Shown: positions 33,879 to 45,200 of the stretch, one piece after another | How positions within the stretch are numbered: position 1 is the stretch's first letter | How the letters are laid out: the number at the start of each line of letters is the position of its first letter | Assembly: GCA_012184525.1 (NCBI GenBank) | Contig: WOFQ01000022.1 | Location: forward strand, 1 to 64,000 | Reading direction: 5' to 3' | Length of the DNA: 64,000 bases | DNA from: Xenoacremonium recifei | Taxonomy: Eukaryota; Ascomycota; Sordariomycetes; Hypocreales; Nectriaceae | Made by a program: the position numbers and the translations under genes | Notes under the pieces: model-generated | What the model saw: only the letters and a program-made list of their open reading frames with translations | Database searches by the model: none | What the model was told of the DNA's origin: nothing

Positions 33879-35631
33879 ATGGCGTTGTCGCCTGCTGTCT
33901 ACCGCCTCTTGGTATGAACGAACGCCCCCTCATCTCCGGTCTGTCTACTCCGCACCAGCATACTGACCGTTATCTTCTTCCCCTCTTAGGTGGTCATCTT
34001 TGTCGCCTTTGGCAGCACAACCTATGGTTACTGCTCGAGCATCATCTCGACGACCCTGGGCCAACCGTCCTTCATCTCCTACTTTGACCTGGACACCCGC
34101 TCCAATGCCACCCAGCTCGAGGGAGGCATCAATGGCCTGTTTCAAGCCGGCGGTCTCTTCGGCTGCCTCTCGTGCATCAAGTCCGCAGACTGGCTGGGCA
34201 GGCGAAAGGCCATTCTCGCTGCTGCAATCATAACCATTATCGGCGGCGCTCTCCAGGCGGGCAGCGTGAACATTGGCATGTATCTTGTCTTCCGCCTGGT
34301 GACCGGTTTCGGAATTGGTGAGTGGACTAATGAGTGAGATGGCGATGTCAAGCTAACTCGAATCTAGGCGCCTTGGTGGTCCTCATCCCACTCTATCAGT
34401 CCGAGATCGCCCCTCCTCGCATTCGTGGTCTTCTTGTGGGCATGCACGGAGTAATGATCTGTGTTGGCTATACTCTTGCCAGTTGGATTGGCCTGGGTTT
34501 CTACTTTGTGAACGCTGGAGGAGCACAATGGCGTCTGCCACTGGCGATCCAGTGTCTGCCTCCCCTGTTTCTCTCTGTGGGAATCCTGTTCCTGCCTGAG
34601 TCCCCTCGATGGCTTCTGGACCAGGACCGAGTTGAGGATGCGCAAAAAGCTTTCGAAGCTGTCAGAGCCGAATCAGATGATTCCATGCTTCAAGACCACG
34701 AGGCGATGCAGCAAGAGTTTAACTTACTCCAGGATCTCATTCGCCACGAGAAGCTGGCTGAACATCGATTCATGGACTTGTTCAGGTCGGCGGCTATGCG
34801 AAAACGGTGTCTCATCGGTTTTGTAGTTCTGTTTGGCTGCCAAGGAACTGGCACTCTCGTCATCAACAGTATGTGCTTCACAAAGGACTCGTCTTCGTTG
34901 CAAACCTCTGACTTGCACAGATTATGGCCCTAGCTTGTACAAAGCCTTGGATTTCTCGACTGTCTCCCAGCTCCTGATCCAGTGCGGCTGGATCACCGTC
35001 TGCCCCTTCGGAAACTTCCTAAACTCACTCATCGTTGATAGAGTGGGCAGGACACGTCTCCTTGTGATTGGACTCATCGGTGTTGTCACTGCCCTCGTTG
35101 GAGAGTGTATTGCGGTCGCCGAGTTCCAGCGCACAGGATCAAATTCCATGGCTAGTCTGGCTGTGTTCTTCCTGTTCTGGCACATGGCTTGCTTTTCCTC
35201 GACTTCTGATGCTACGTCTTATATTTACGCGTCCGAAATTTTCCCCACGCCCTTGCGGGCGAAGGGTTTGGCCGTGTCTATCTCTGGTTTGTTTGTTGCC
35301 ACCATTATTTTCCTACAATGCGCTCCCTCCGCCTTCGCAAACATTGGATGGAAGTATTATACCGTCTTTATCTCTTGCTCCACGGTTATTGCGGCCTTCG
35401 TATACTTCTACTGCCCCGAGGTAAGAATTAGTCTTGGCGAGATTCTGAGAAATTATATTCTCGCTAGTACAACGACTAATAACTCTTTCTCTAGACCCGC
35501 CAGCGATCGCTCGAGGAGATTGGTGTGTTGTTCGGAGATACCGCGACGGATGCCGAGGATGACTTGGTGAAGCCCAAAGAGAAGATGGTTGAGGAAACCT
35601 CAAGGCCAGTTGAGTCCAACGCAGCTTAACG
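33879..35631 (+). CDS. MFS sugar transporter
   Basis: Five exons, about 525 residues. A very short first exon (33879-33911, 11 codons) is joined to helix 1 through a GTATGA donor. Family hallmarks in order: helix-2 region with L-E-G-G-I-N-G-L-F-Q-A-G-G, then D-W-L-G-R-R-K, then P-R-I-R-G-L-L-V-G after helix 4. P-E-S-P-R-W-L-L follows helix 6, then D-R-V-G-R-T-R-L after helix 8 and P-T-P-L-R-A-K-G-L-A after helix 10. These identify the Sugar_tr group of the major facilitator superfamily, 12 helices with both termini cytosolic. The tail after the last helix is acidic and lysine-rich. The promoter has a set of CreA-type sites, consistent with repression by glucose. Transported sugar unknown. Confidence 0.88.
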
Positions 35632-36033
35632 GAGGCCCTCTTTGGTTGTTTTCGAACTTGTTGCAGGATTACCAAACGGGAGCGTTGCAGATTTACGCAG
35701 CTAAGACGTGATACATAAGAATTAATCAATTTGCCTGCCGAATCAAGAAAACAAGCCACTTCAGATCTTAAAATGCCTAGATGCAAGCTGTATAAGAAGA
35801 GCCGAAAGGAGATCCAAGTCTAGTGCGCATATTTGAGCAAGTCAGAGCGACCTCGCTCCTCATATCCAATCGCAGCTAGGCTTTTTCCATCAGCAAGCAG
35901 GGTTAATAGGCAATTCAGAGTACAAGCTCAGAAATCGCAATAATATCTTTACTTTCTGCCACTTTCTATTCCATGTCCTTATCTGATGCTTGTTTGCCTC
36001 TGTTAAGACACCAATCACACAGACACCAACTCG
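35632..36033. other. Convergent intergenic region
   Basis: 402 bp between the 3' ends of the sugar transporter and the permease. It should contain both polyadenylation regions. No supported gene. Confidence 0.5.
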
Positions 36034-38080
36034 TCATGAAACTGGCATGGCTTCGGTAACTATGAGCACTTCCCTCAAGTACCGGAATCTTGCTTTGAGA
36101 ACCCAATATATTCCAGCGAACAGGACAACGGCACCAATTATCACAGGTGCCCAATTCATGTTTCCAATGTTCGTAGTCCCATCGACCGGGAGGTACAGCG
36201 GTACACTAAGGAAGGGGGTTAGTGAAACAGCGTACTACTAGAAAGCAAATAAATTGCATATCGAAACACCAAAAACACGATGAAAACTTGCCTATAAATG
36301 ATTATTGCAATAAAGGACCATATGACCGACACATAGTTGATCAGATAACCCCATTTTCCAAGATCGAAATTGTGACGAGGCGGCAATGTTGACCGACCAC
36401 GAATCAGGGACTTGAGGCAATTAGAACACCAAAAGTTACGATGCTACGAAGAATGACATACCACGATAATTGGGAGCATGTATGCAATGGTGAAAGAGAC
36501 TCCAGCCCCGCTGATGATCGCGTTGAAAGCCAGATTGCTCCCCAAAGAAATGAGCCCAAATAAGACTTCAACCAAAACGACAACAATTATAAAATTCAGG
36601 GGGACTTGGAGTCGGTGGTTGATGGTCTTGAGCCAATCTGAGCAAGGAAATGCCTTTTCCTGTGCCATTCGCCACCCAAGACGAGAGCAAGAGGACAGGA
36701 TTCCAATACACACTAACAGCTATCGGTAAACGGTTAACAGGTCTCGTCATGACGATAAGCTGACATATTAACGTACATTGACGACGCCGAATACAACCGC
36801 AATGAAAATTCCACCGTAGTTGCTTCCAGTTGTGTCTGCAAACCAGTTGACGTACGGAGATCTATTCATTAGTGAGATAGTGGGAGAGTACAAGATTAAA
36901 CACATACAGGGCCTGCTGGTATTTCGGGTAATTTCCACAGCAGAAAAGAAGTACCAGATCGGCAATAAGGGTGGTAACACCAGAGAGAACCATAGACCAG
37001 ACCATAGCTCTCTAACCATCATCAGTAATGTACAATTCCCGGACAGCATAGAATGAAGAAGTGGCATACCGGCGCATCCCTTGAAGCGTTCTTCATTTCC
37101 TCTACCAGATGCATCATATTATCCGTTCCGTATAGTCCATAAATGGGATTATAGAAACTCAGTATGAATACCCACGAATTACTGTTGTACCCTGAGTTGT
37201 TGATGAACTTGGTAAAGACAAACTCGACGCTAGACTTTGGCGACTTTATGAGAAGAGTGATTGCCCAAGCAAAGAATCCCAAAATAGTGAACACAGCTCC
37301 GATCGAGCTATAGAATGGCAGCACTTCAGGCTTGAGGTTGAATAGGACAGGAATGGCAATCATCAGGAGATACAAGAGGAAGGTTTGGTACGGCTGCATA
37401 GTAGTCAGTGTGATGTGAATCTTCCACCGAACCTAAAACCAGGATGCGCTACCTTCCAGTCAATTTCAGGATGGAAAATTGTGACCATGGTAGATACTAT
37501 GTTAGCACTATTCAGTGCACAAGATGCACTTGTCGCGGTCTCTGCCACCAGTAAAAACCAGCCGACGATGTATGAGAGGAACGGTCGATATCTTGGCGCA
37601 CTCAGCATCTGAACGTAGAACTGTTGCCCACCAGCCGTGGGCCAGATACCACAATACTCGGCTAGTGATGTCATAAGGAGTGTTTGTCCGACGGCGACAA
37701 TGATCCTGTAGGTCTCATTAAATGAATGGTCGTTTGGATGCACAGTTCAGAGGTCCCAACCACTTACGATCCGTAAATTAAGGACGCTGGCCCGCCTATG
37801 TCGAAAATCGTGCCGTACAGAACAACAATACAGGTCCAGGTGGAGCAGGTCATGAGTTGGTATGCACATACTATGTGTGGTTAACTTTATCAGCGCAAGG
37901 TTAGAGGATCTGTGGGCTTTTACATGTCCAGAAGTTGTACACGCGCTTCAACTCGGCGGGCTTTCCAAGACTTTCCAGAATTGCATCTTCTGGACTAACC
38001 AGTGCGCCACCGGTCTTCAGCACTGGGAAATCGTCGCGAGAGACATGCTTGTCCGTGCTGTTCACTTTAGCAACCTCCAT
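36034..38080 (-). CDS. Amino-acid/GABA permease (APC superfamily), many introns
   Basis: Spliced gene of about nine exons, roughly 520 residues, from ATG 38080. Unspliced frames look broken, but every exon joins in phase. The N-terminal tail leads into F-W-T-L-C-A-Y, and the signature T-A-G-G-Q-Q-F-Y-V-Q-M-L lies after helix 3. A loop with G-T-D-N-M-M-H-L-V-E-E-M-K-N-A and a final P-V-D-G-T-T-N-I-G-N-M-N-W before helix 12 complete the fungal GABA/choline permease pattern. The last intron has a GC-AG border (GCAAGT donor near 36290), a rare but regular class. One donor-acceptor pair (near 36395) uses a CAAG acceptor. The gene starts 665 bp from the divergent phytanoyl-CoA-dioxygenase-like gene. 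Substrate unknown. Confidence 0.8.
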
Positions 38081-38745
38081 TTGTGCTTCTTCGGTTCCTT
38101 GGTGGTGGTAAAAGGTATTATTAACTCCGGTAGCTAGAATATGTGATGGAAAAAGAAATTTTGAAACAGGACTGCACAGTATGAGGATGATAAACTATAT
38201 GATATCGAAGCTACTCGTGGTCTTATCATTCCTAGCAGGTTCCTAGTCCCAGTGGCCCTAAATCCACGGATTCACAAAGTCTGCTTTGTTGATAGCGTAT
38301 TGAATCCCATTTAGGACGCTGTTCCCGAACAGAGGCTTCACCAAAAAAAACCTACTCTGTAGCTCAGTGCACCCGGTAAACCTTTCTGAAAAAGGCTGCG
38401 CCAATGGCATGTCAGCTGGTAATCAGGGGGTTACGATACGACGCCATCATGTCTTCATCGTAGGCTGGACGTTTTACATCGTAAAGTTCCTGCCCCACTT
38501 CGGGCTCCCTTTCTCGCCCGGGCTGCTTATTTAGGATAAGTCTACGATGCGACTTGGCTATGATGGAATAAACTTCATTTCTCTCGCGGACTGCCATTCT
38601 AGACCTAGAATCTGTAGTGTCTAGAAGACGCGAGTAATAAAGCACAAGAATGATTACGCATTAACTCGCAGCATAACGTAGATATATAAGAAGGATGCTG
38701 ATCACCCTGGATATCGCCTAACTTCATGAACCAACAATATTTTGC
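38081..38745. promoter_or_regulatory. Divergent promoter region of permease and dioxygenase-like genes
   Basis: 665 bp shared upstream region. It includes a TATATAAG element at 38684-38691, about 60 bp before the dioxygenase ATG. No gene seen. Confidence 0.45.
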
Positions 38746-39779
38746 ATGCCAATCTCCTCTGTTACAAGACTCTTGCTGCGGCGTACAATGGCGGTTATCA
38801 CTGAGAAATCTACTTTCGCACGCTTTAATGCTGCAGAGAAGTCTACAACTCCAGAAAAACTCATCGCCGCTATTCAACGTGATGGAGGAGTAATAGTTCA
38901 AAATTTCATCTCCACTCAGCTCGCAGAGCAGATCAAAAAAGACCTGAAGCCACACTTTGACTCAGACATCCCAGACAAGTCTGGTTTCTTCCCGAAGACG
39001 ACGCAACGGGCAACAGGTTTGTTCGCAGTCTCTGATGCTTGCGTTGAGCTTGCGTGCAACCCCCTTTACATTGCAGTGGCAAACGCTTTAGTCTCTGCGA
39101 ACGGTGGTCACTGGGAACGCGGAGAATGGGTAACTATGACAAGCAAGCCTATCATTTCATCTACAGTTGCCTTTCGTGTCAATCCAGGTGGTAAGCAGCA
39201 AATGCTGCATCGCGATGATGAGTCCGTTTATCATATGTTGAGAGTCGGTTCTAGTGGCTAACAACATTTAGTGACTACCACCCCCACGATGCCGAGGTCC
39301 CTGTGATGATAGGTAGCGTGACAGCTCTCACAAAGACGACAAAAGAGAACGGCGCCACTCTCGGGATTCCGGGATCTCACCTTTGGAGCCGCAGCCGGAT
39401 GCCTCACGACGAGGAAGCCATTCCTGCGGAGCTGGAAGTCGGTGACTCCTTCATATTCCTTGGAAACCTCTACCATGCAGGCGGAGGAAATGTTACAAAG
39501 TATGAAGATAATGAGAACGGATGACGAATGTGGTCACTAACTGAACTTTCCAGGGACCAATATCGAGAAACAGTGGGCATCTTCCTTTGCAAACCTACGT
39601 TGCGCCCTGCAGAGAATCAATTTCTCATGGTTCCTCTAGAGAGGGCCCGGAAACTAACGCCACAGGCCCAGAGATTGTTAGGTTACGGAATCTCACGGCC
39701 GTCCTTGGGGTTCATGAACTATCAAGACCCGATGAAAGTCTTGTTTGGAGTAGAAGACGAGGAAACGGTTGTTATGTAA
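38746..39779 (+). CDS. Phytanoyl-CoA dioxygenase-like Fe(II)/2-oxoglutarate oxygenase with aberrant splice donor
   Basis: Three exons, about 313 residues (ATG 38746; an in-frame ATG at 38788 is an alternative). The motif L-H-R-D-D provides the iron-binding His and Asp. Downstream are T-K-E-N-G-A-T, I-P-G-S-H-L-W and Y-H-A-G-G-G-N with the distal His, and the C-terminal block after the second intron starts D-Q-Y-R-E-T. These match fungal PhyH-family enzymes of the kind found in secondary metabolism. The second intron is regular (GTATGA donor). For the first, the reading frame demands a junction right after base 39218, joined to 39272, but the donor there reads TGAGTCC instead of GTGAGTCC. The gene may therefore be mis-spliced or carry a one-base loss or sequence error. 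The divergent neighbour is a permease. Confidence 0.7.
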
Positions 39780-39821
39780 TGGTTATTGGAGCTCGGGCCC
39801 AAATTAGATCCATATTGACAA

Positions 39822-41395
39822 CTAATATACAATAAAAGGGCTGATATGTTGCTCATTTTCTCGAGCATATTGTATCCATCCGGTAGAGCTTGGCGCCGCC
39901 CAGAAAGCTCTCAGAAACACCAGCACTGCCATATTACAAGAGAATCCCGTCGTGGATACTGATTCCACGATCACATCTTGTACAAGGTTTTTCTGTGTAT
40001 CCGTTTGACTCTCTGTACCTGCAATAAACGAAGGGAATAGTATATCATGTGACAGCGCAACTGCACCATCATTTGTCTTGATCAGTGTGATCTCGTCAAA
40101 AAGAGAGTTTGCCAACGAAGGGATACTTGCGTCCGCGACTTCTTTCGATGAAAGGGCTTGATAACAATATATCGAATAAGCATAGTAATGCGCGCGTACA
40201 ACGGCTTCAAGGCATGACTGGGTCGTTTTGTCTTGTATCGGAACCGAGTTGACGCTGGCACAAACGCGATCGTAGGCATTTACGAGCCTAGTTTGCCAAA
40301 TCCCCATCGCTTCATTTGAGAGTCGTTCCTTCGTTTGGATCTGGTAACAAGCCCTCTCAAGCGTGGTGATCTCACAGAGCAGCTCTGTAAAGGCCTCGAA
40401 ATGGTCATAAAATCCGGGTTGAAGTGGAACAGGTGGCTTCCACTTCGTTACTTCCGTGAAGCAGGATATCGTCCCAAAAGTTTGTAAGTAATCCAACTCT
40501 CCAAACAGAAAGTTAGAAATTGGTTCCTCAAGTAAGGACTTGTGAGCCTGTGAGGTGTATCTGTCAAAGCTGATACGGCCTCCGTGAAGGTGAATCTTCC
40601 AATTGGCAGAGTTGGGGACGACGATCTCTCCGAAGCATAATGAGACCATGGTAGCAATTATTTCTATCAAAGAGGAGTTTCTGGCGTTTTCCTCCGGCGT
40701 TTCTGTATTTCGCTGTAGTTCGAGACGAATCTTGGCGTTCAGGTTGCGAAGGCAAGCGTCTCGAACGTCATGATGGAGTTGAAGAAGGTTAGACGCATAA
40801 TGGCCACCTGCAGACGTGACGGATAAGTGGGCAGCTGCAAGTCCGAGTATTGATAGATAAAGACAAGCAGATTGCTGCGCCACTGGCAAAATGAGATTTC
40901 TCCAGGGATTGTCTGGGCCATCTAGCCATGTCAGCCGAGGCGCAACTTCGCATTGAAAATGTCGTATCAATGTGTCCCGCAAGGTTTGCGATGTATGCCC
41001 CTGGAGGACTTCGGAACTCTTCTTTGTCACGGAAATAAGTGTTGAGTATTGCCCCAGGATGACTCTAGCGATTGCATCTGCGTCATCGGTGTCAGAAGTA
41101 GAATGAGGGCGCAACCTAGCCACGCCTTCGTCTCGGGAAGCTGCTGCGTTGTTTGCTTTCTTTGGAGATAGCAGTGGAATTTCCTTTCCACAAAGTTTTC
41201 CTCTACTTGCTACGCCCTGATTCCATCTCAGGCGGAGGGTGTATCCAGGACAGTCAAAACCTCGGCTAGAACATTTTTCACATGACGGAATACTGCGGTC
41301 ACATTTGATCCGGCGTCGCGTGCAAGTGTGGCAGTCTGTTCGATCAGTCAACGTTAGAGGACAAGTCTTAGCCTATACATACTTTGTGATGCCAT
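39822..41395 (-). CDS. Zn2Cys6 transcription factor
   Basis: Two exons (41395-41383 and 41335-39822) give 508 residues. The long exon lacks an ATG ahead of the zinc cluster. A 13-bp first exon M-A-S-Q with a GTATGT donor joins it in phase, producing the cluster C-x2-C-x6-C-x6-C-x2-C-x6-C at residues 6-34 followed by P-G-Y-T-L-R-L-R-W. The in-frame ATG at 41437 could extend the N-terminus by 14 residues. The C-terminal part is mostly helical without a named domain that I can fix; it resembles Fungal_trans_2 regulators. Its stop lies only 42 bp from the convergent dioxygenase-like gene, so it could regulate that gene and the permease. Confidence 0.82.
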
Positions 41396-42272
41396 CGGAC
41401 GATTAGATGGCAGAGAATTAATGCGAATGTTGCGCATACTGGCAAATTTGTGTGACTGGGCTGGTTCGCCCAGACCCAGGTTGAACAGAGAGATAAAGTT
41501 GTTGACGATGGATAAGACAGTGAAAATGATGGGTTTCGACGGCGTCGGAAGAGGTATTTGCCCAATAAAAAGGTCACGTGCGATAAGGTGCTTTCTGCGG
41601 ACCGTTCGGTCGAGGCCGTACGAAGTAGCTAAGGGCCCCTGGTTCCAGACTACTTTCGATAGCCCGACGAAAATGATTGCTATGTTCCTCATTCAAATTC
41701 CGAATCGAGTCCAATCAGCTTTCAGTCGTCCTAAAATGCCCTGCATACATTGAAGCTATTCGCCGAGCGAGATGGCCATTTGTTTTTTTTACGATCTTGA
41801 TGATCTATGTTCGGTCGAAAAGTACATACCGTCGACAGGATACAGCTGTCTCATCGCCAATAAGAGACTTCCCGGACCGCAGGGAATGTTCGATCGCGAA
41901 ATTGAAATAAACCCTTTGGATTCACTAGAAGCCTCGCACATACTACGAGCATTCGTGAGCACCAACGAGGATGTAACTATGATTTCTTTTGAATTTTGTG
42001 CAATTTATACTCACCCTTTGGCCTTGAGGGAGTTACTAAAAAGCATATTTACCGAGGCTTCCCATAAGTGAATTATTTCAGATATCACGCCAAGCTTTGA
42101 TTGCCAGACTCTTAAATAACAAAAGCGGAATAGTGTGGATGGATACGAGTGCTTCATACTTTTTATTGTCATGAAATGATAGGTATTCCTATCTGCAACC
42201 ACCAATCATTCGACTAGTCCAATTGTACGGTTAAGTGTTTGGCTATTCTTCAATCTCAAATTCTAATTCCCT
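41396..42272. other. Intergenic region containing a probable gene relic
   Basis: 877 bp between the Zn2Cys6 regulator start and the 5-oxoprolinase stop. Apart from the NB-ARC-like fragment at 41772-42071 I see nothing supported. Confidence 0.4.
41772..42071 (+). pseudogene. Possible fragment of an NB-ARC/NACHT (STAND) protein
   Basis: A 99-codon frame begins F-F-Y-D-L-D-D-L (Walker-B-like hydrophobic run ending in Asp-Asp). It continues with Y-I-P-S-T-G-Y-S-C-L-I-A-N-K-R and, after a short gap, E-I-N-P-L-D-S-L-E-A-S-H-I-L. This order is what follows the Walker B motif in fungal NB-ARC domains, where an LITSR-like sensor and a P-L-(x)4-E-A motif come next. No P-loop is seen upstream, where the frame is closed by stops, and no repeat domain follows. 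It is best read as a relic; similarity is judged by eye only. Confidence 0.3.
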
Positions 42273-45200
42273 TCAACTTGCAGCTTCCTGTGCCGCACTG
42301 AACGCGTGAAAGCTACCCGTAGCCCTCGGGTACTGCACCTTGGCTATATCGTTCGCCCCGTTCGTTCCATTCACCCCATTCGCATGTGACCCGTTGAGAT
42401 ATGCTCCGTTCTCGGTCTCGGTTTCATCATCCTCTGGCGCACCCCAGGCGCCACCCCCGGGAGTATGGATCACGCATCTATCCCCAGTCTGCATATCAAC
42501 CTGGCCTCTTGAGCCCATGCTTACCCATCTCTCGCTGCCGTCTTCTAGCTTCTTAACCCAGTAATTACCGCCACACTCACCAGGCTCTCCGCCCATCATA
42601 CCGTAGGGCTGGTTCACTCGCCGCTCGGAGATAATGGAGTAAGTCAGAGGGGACCGGCACTCAAAGTCTCGGACCACACCACAGCCACCATTGAAACGAC
42701 CCCTGCCACCGCTACCTTGCCTGATAGAGAACTCACGCATCAGGATAGGATATCTCCGTTCAATAATCTCGATATCTGTAGTTCGAGTGTTCGTCATGTG
42801 GATTTGGACACCGCTGGCTCCATGCCAAGTCGGTCCAGCACCTTCACCGCCACAGATAGTCTCACCATATCCGTAGGCGAATCCGCCCTTTTCATTGCGG
42901 CCACCGAACACGCCGAAGCAGTTCATGCAACCCTGAGAGCCAGAGGCAGCACGGAAAGCCTTGAGGAGAAGGTCACAAAGGCGTTGAGATGTCAGAGTGT
43001 TGCCACAACAAACTGCAGGTCCAGCTGACGGGTTGAGGAAGGTTCCCTTAGGAAGAATGACCTCGGCGGGGGCCAAGCAACCTTGGTTCAGGGGGATATC
43101 GGATCCAATCAGCAGTCTAGACACATAGATCAGGGCTGAATAGGTAATAGCCGGAGGAGCATTCATGTTAGACAACATTTCGCAGCTCGTGCCAGTAAAG
43201 TCGAACTTAGCGGAACCGTCCTCTTTGAGAGTGATGGCCACTTTCATGGTTGAGCCGTTATCCAGCTTCTCGGATGCACGAAGAGGCTTGGTGCCAAATC
43301 GCTTGTAAGCAGACTTGAAATAAGCTCGGACAGCAACCTCGGCGTTCTCCTGGATCTTCCGCATATAAAAGTGGACGACGGCCTTTCCGTACTCTTGCAT
43401 GAGCGCTTGGATAAGCGTGCTTCCCTTGTGGTTGGCAGCGACTTGCGCCTTGAGATCGGAAAGGTTGTCTCCAAGTCGTCTGGAGCCGTTACAACCAGGG
43501 TACTTGCCGGGTTCCAACAGAATCTCAACGATGCCGTCCTCATCGAAGTGGCCGTCTCGTACCAGGAAGAAGGACTTGATCGCAGCGCCCTCTTGCCACA
43601 GCTCAGTGGAGTTGCTACAAAGCTTTCGTTAACTTGGCACTTTTTAGGAGAATAATTTGGCTACTTACGGAGGCATTGAAGTTCCCTCGTAACCTCCAAT
43701 GTCAAGGTGGTGTCCTCGCGAGGCCGTGTAGAAGCAGATAGTCTTTCCATCTTCGTCAAATACAGGGGTGATAACCGTGATATCTACCAACATTGTCAGA
43801 ACTTCGAGTGTTTCGAAAGTATCATATTTACTTACCGGGAAGATGGGTGCCTCCAGCCTCAGGATGGTTCGAAACGAGCACATCACCGGGCTTCATTTTG
43901 CCGAAATGCAGTTGATGCTGGTACTTGACAGCATAGCTCATACTACCCAAATGCACTGGCACATGGGGAGCATTGGCTACGAGCTCACCATCAGGACTGA
44001 AGATCGCGCATGAAAAGTCAAGACGCTCCTTGATGTTCAAGGACAAACTTGTCTTTTGCAAAGTTCGGCCCATCTGCTCAGCAATGCTCATAAAGCGGTG
44101 AGAGAAGATGCTCAGCTTGACTGGGTCGACGGCTTCGGTGGTTAGAGCGGCGGAAGTGGTTTGAGCTTCCGCCTCGGCCAAGTCAATAACAACATGGGAC
44201 GTCAACACTTTGGCCTGGGCTCCGGGAACAACTACAATGGTCTGAGTGTTGTCGATGATCATAGCTGGGCCCTGCACGACGCTGCCTGATTTCAGGTCGC
44301 CCAGCAAGTAGACCTTCGTCTCTTGAGGTTCAGCTCCGGCGAAATATGTTTGCGACTGAGATTTGTTAGTGGTGAAATAGGTGATATCTTTCATATCAGG
44401 ATTCGACTCACAGTCTCGACCGCACTGGACTCAACGTTGAAGAAAGAGGTGGTCTTGAGCTCCTTCACAAGACGCTCGTTGTCATGGCTAACCTCGCCAC
44501 TCTTTCCGACGCCACGAACCCGGATGTCGTCGACAATAACCTTTCTTGAACTTGGGAAGACGAAAGATAGTTCTCTGAAATGCTCACGCTCCAAGGCTGC
44601 CCTCCAGTCACCATCCGCAGGCTCCTCGATCATGAAGTTGGTATCTGTGCCGTGATAGCGGAGGTTCAAGAAAGGCTCGTAGACCATGGCATCTTCTTGG
44701 ATGCCCTGGCCAAGGAGGGCTTCATGAACATTATCTCGGAGAGCTTTAATCCTCTCCTGGAGACGGGGCAAGCTTTCCTCTGCCAAGCTCTCCGAGCAAG
44801 GCTCTTGGGCCTCCTGGACGACTTCGGCAAGGGCCATGCCATAAGCTGAAAGAATACTTGAGTACTTATGGACAATGATTCTCTTAATTCCCAGCTTAGC
44901 AGCGATTTCGCAAGCATGCTGGCCTCCAGCTCCGCCGAAGCAGGACAGGTTATGCTCGGCAGTCTCAAAGCCTCTAGCCTCAGTCAGGGCTCGGATAGGT
45001 CGGCTCATCGATTCGTTGGCAATGTCAATGAAACCGTGGGCGACTTCATATGCAGTCATTTTTCGGCCCGAGTCCGCGATGATCTGCTGAGTCAAAGCCT
45101 CGAATTTTTCGGCTACGAGATCATAGTCAAGAGGAAGATTCTCTTCGGGGCCAAAGATAGCGGGGAAGAATCTCGGAATCAAGCGACCCAAGCTGGTAAC

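Noticed and set aside
36034..38080. Second GABA-type permease as a pseudogene
   Set aside because: The many interrupted frames are explained by about eight introns, including one GC-AG intron. Every exon joins in phase and the family motifs are complete.
38330..38410. Possible tRNA-like stretch
   Set aside because: No cloverleaf arms can be paired and no intact T-loop is present.
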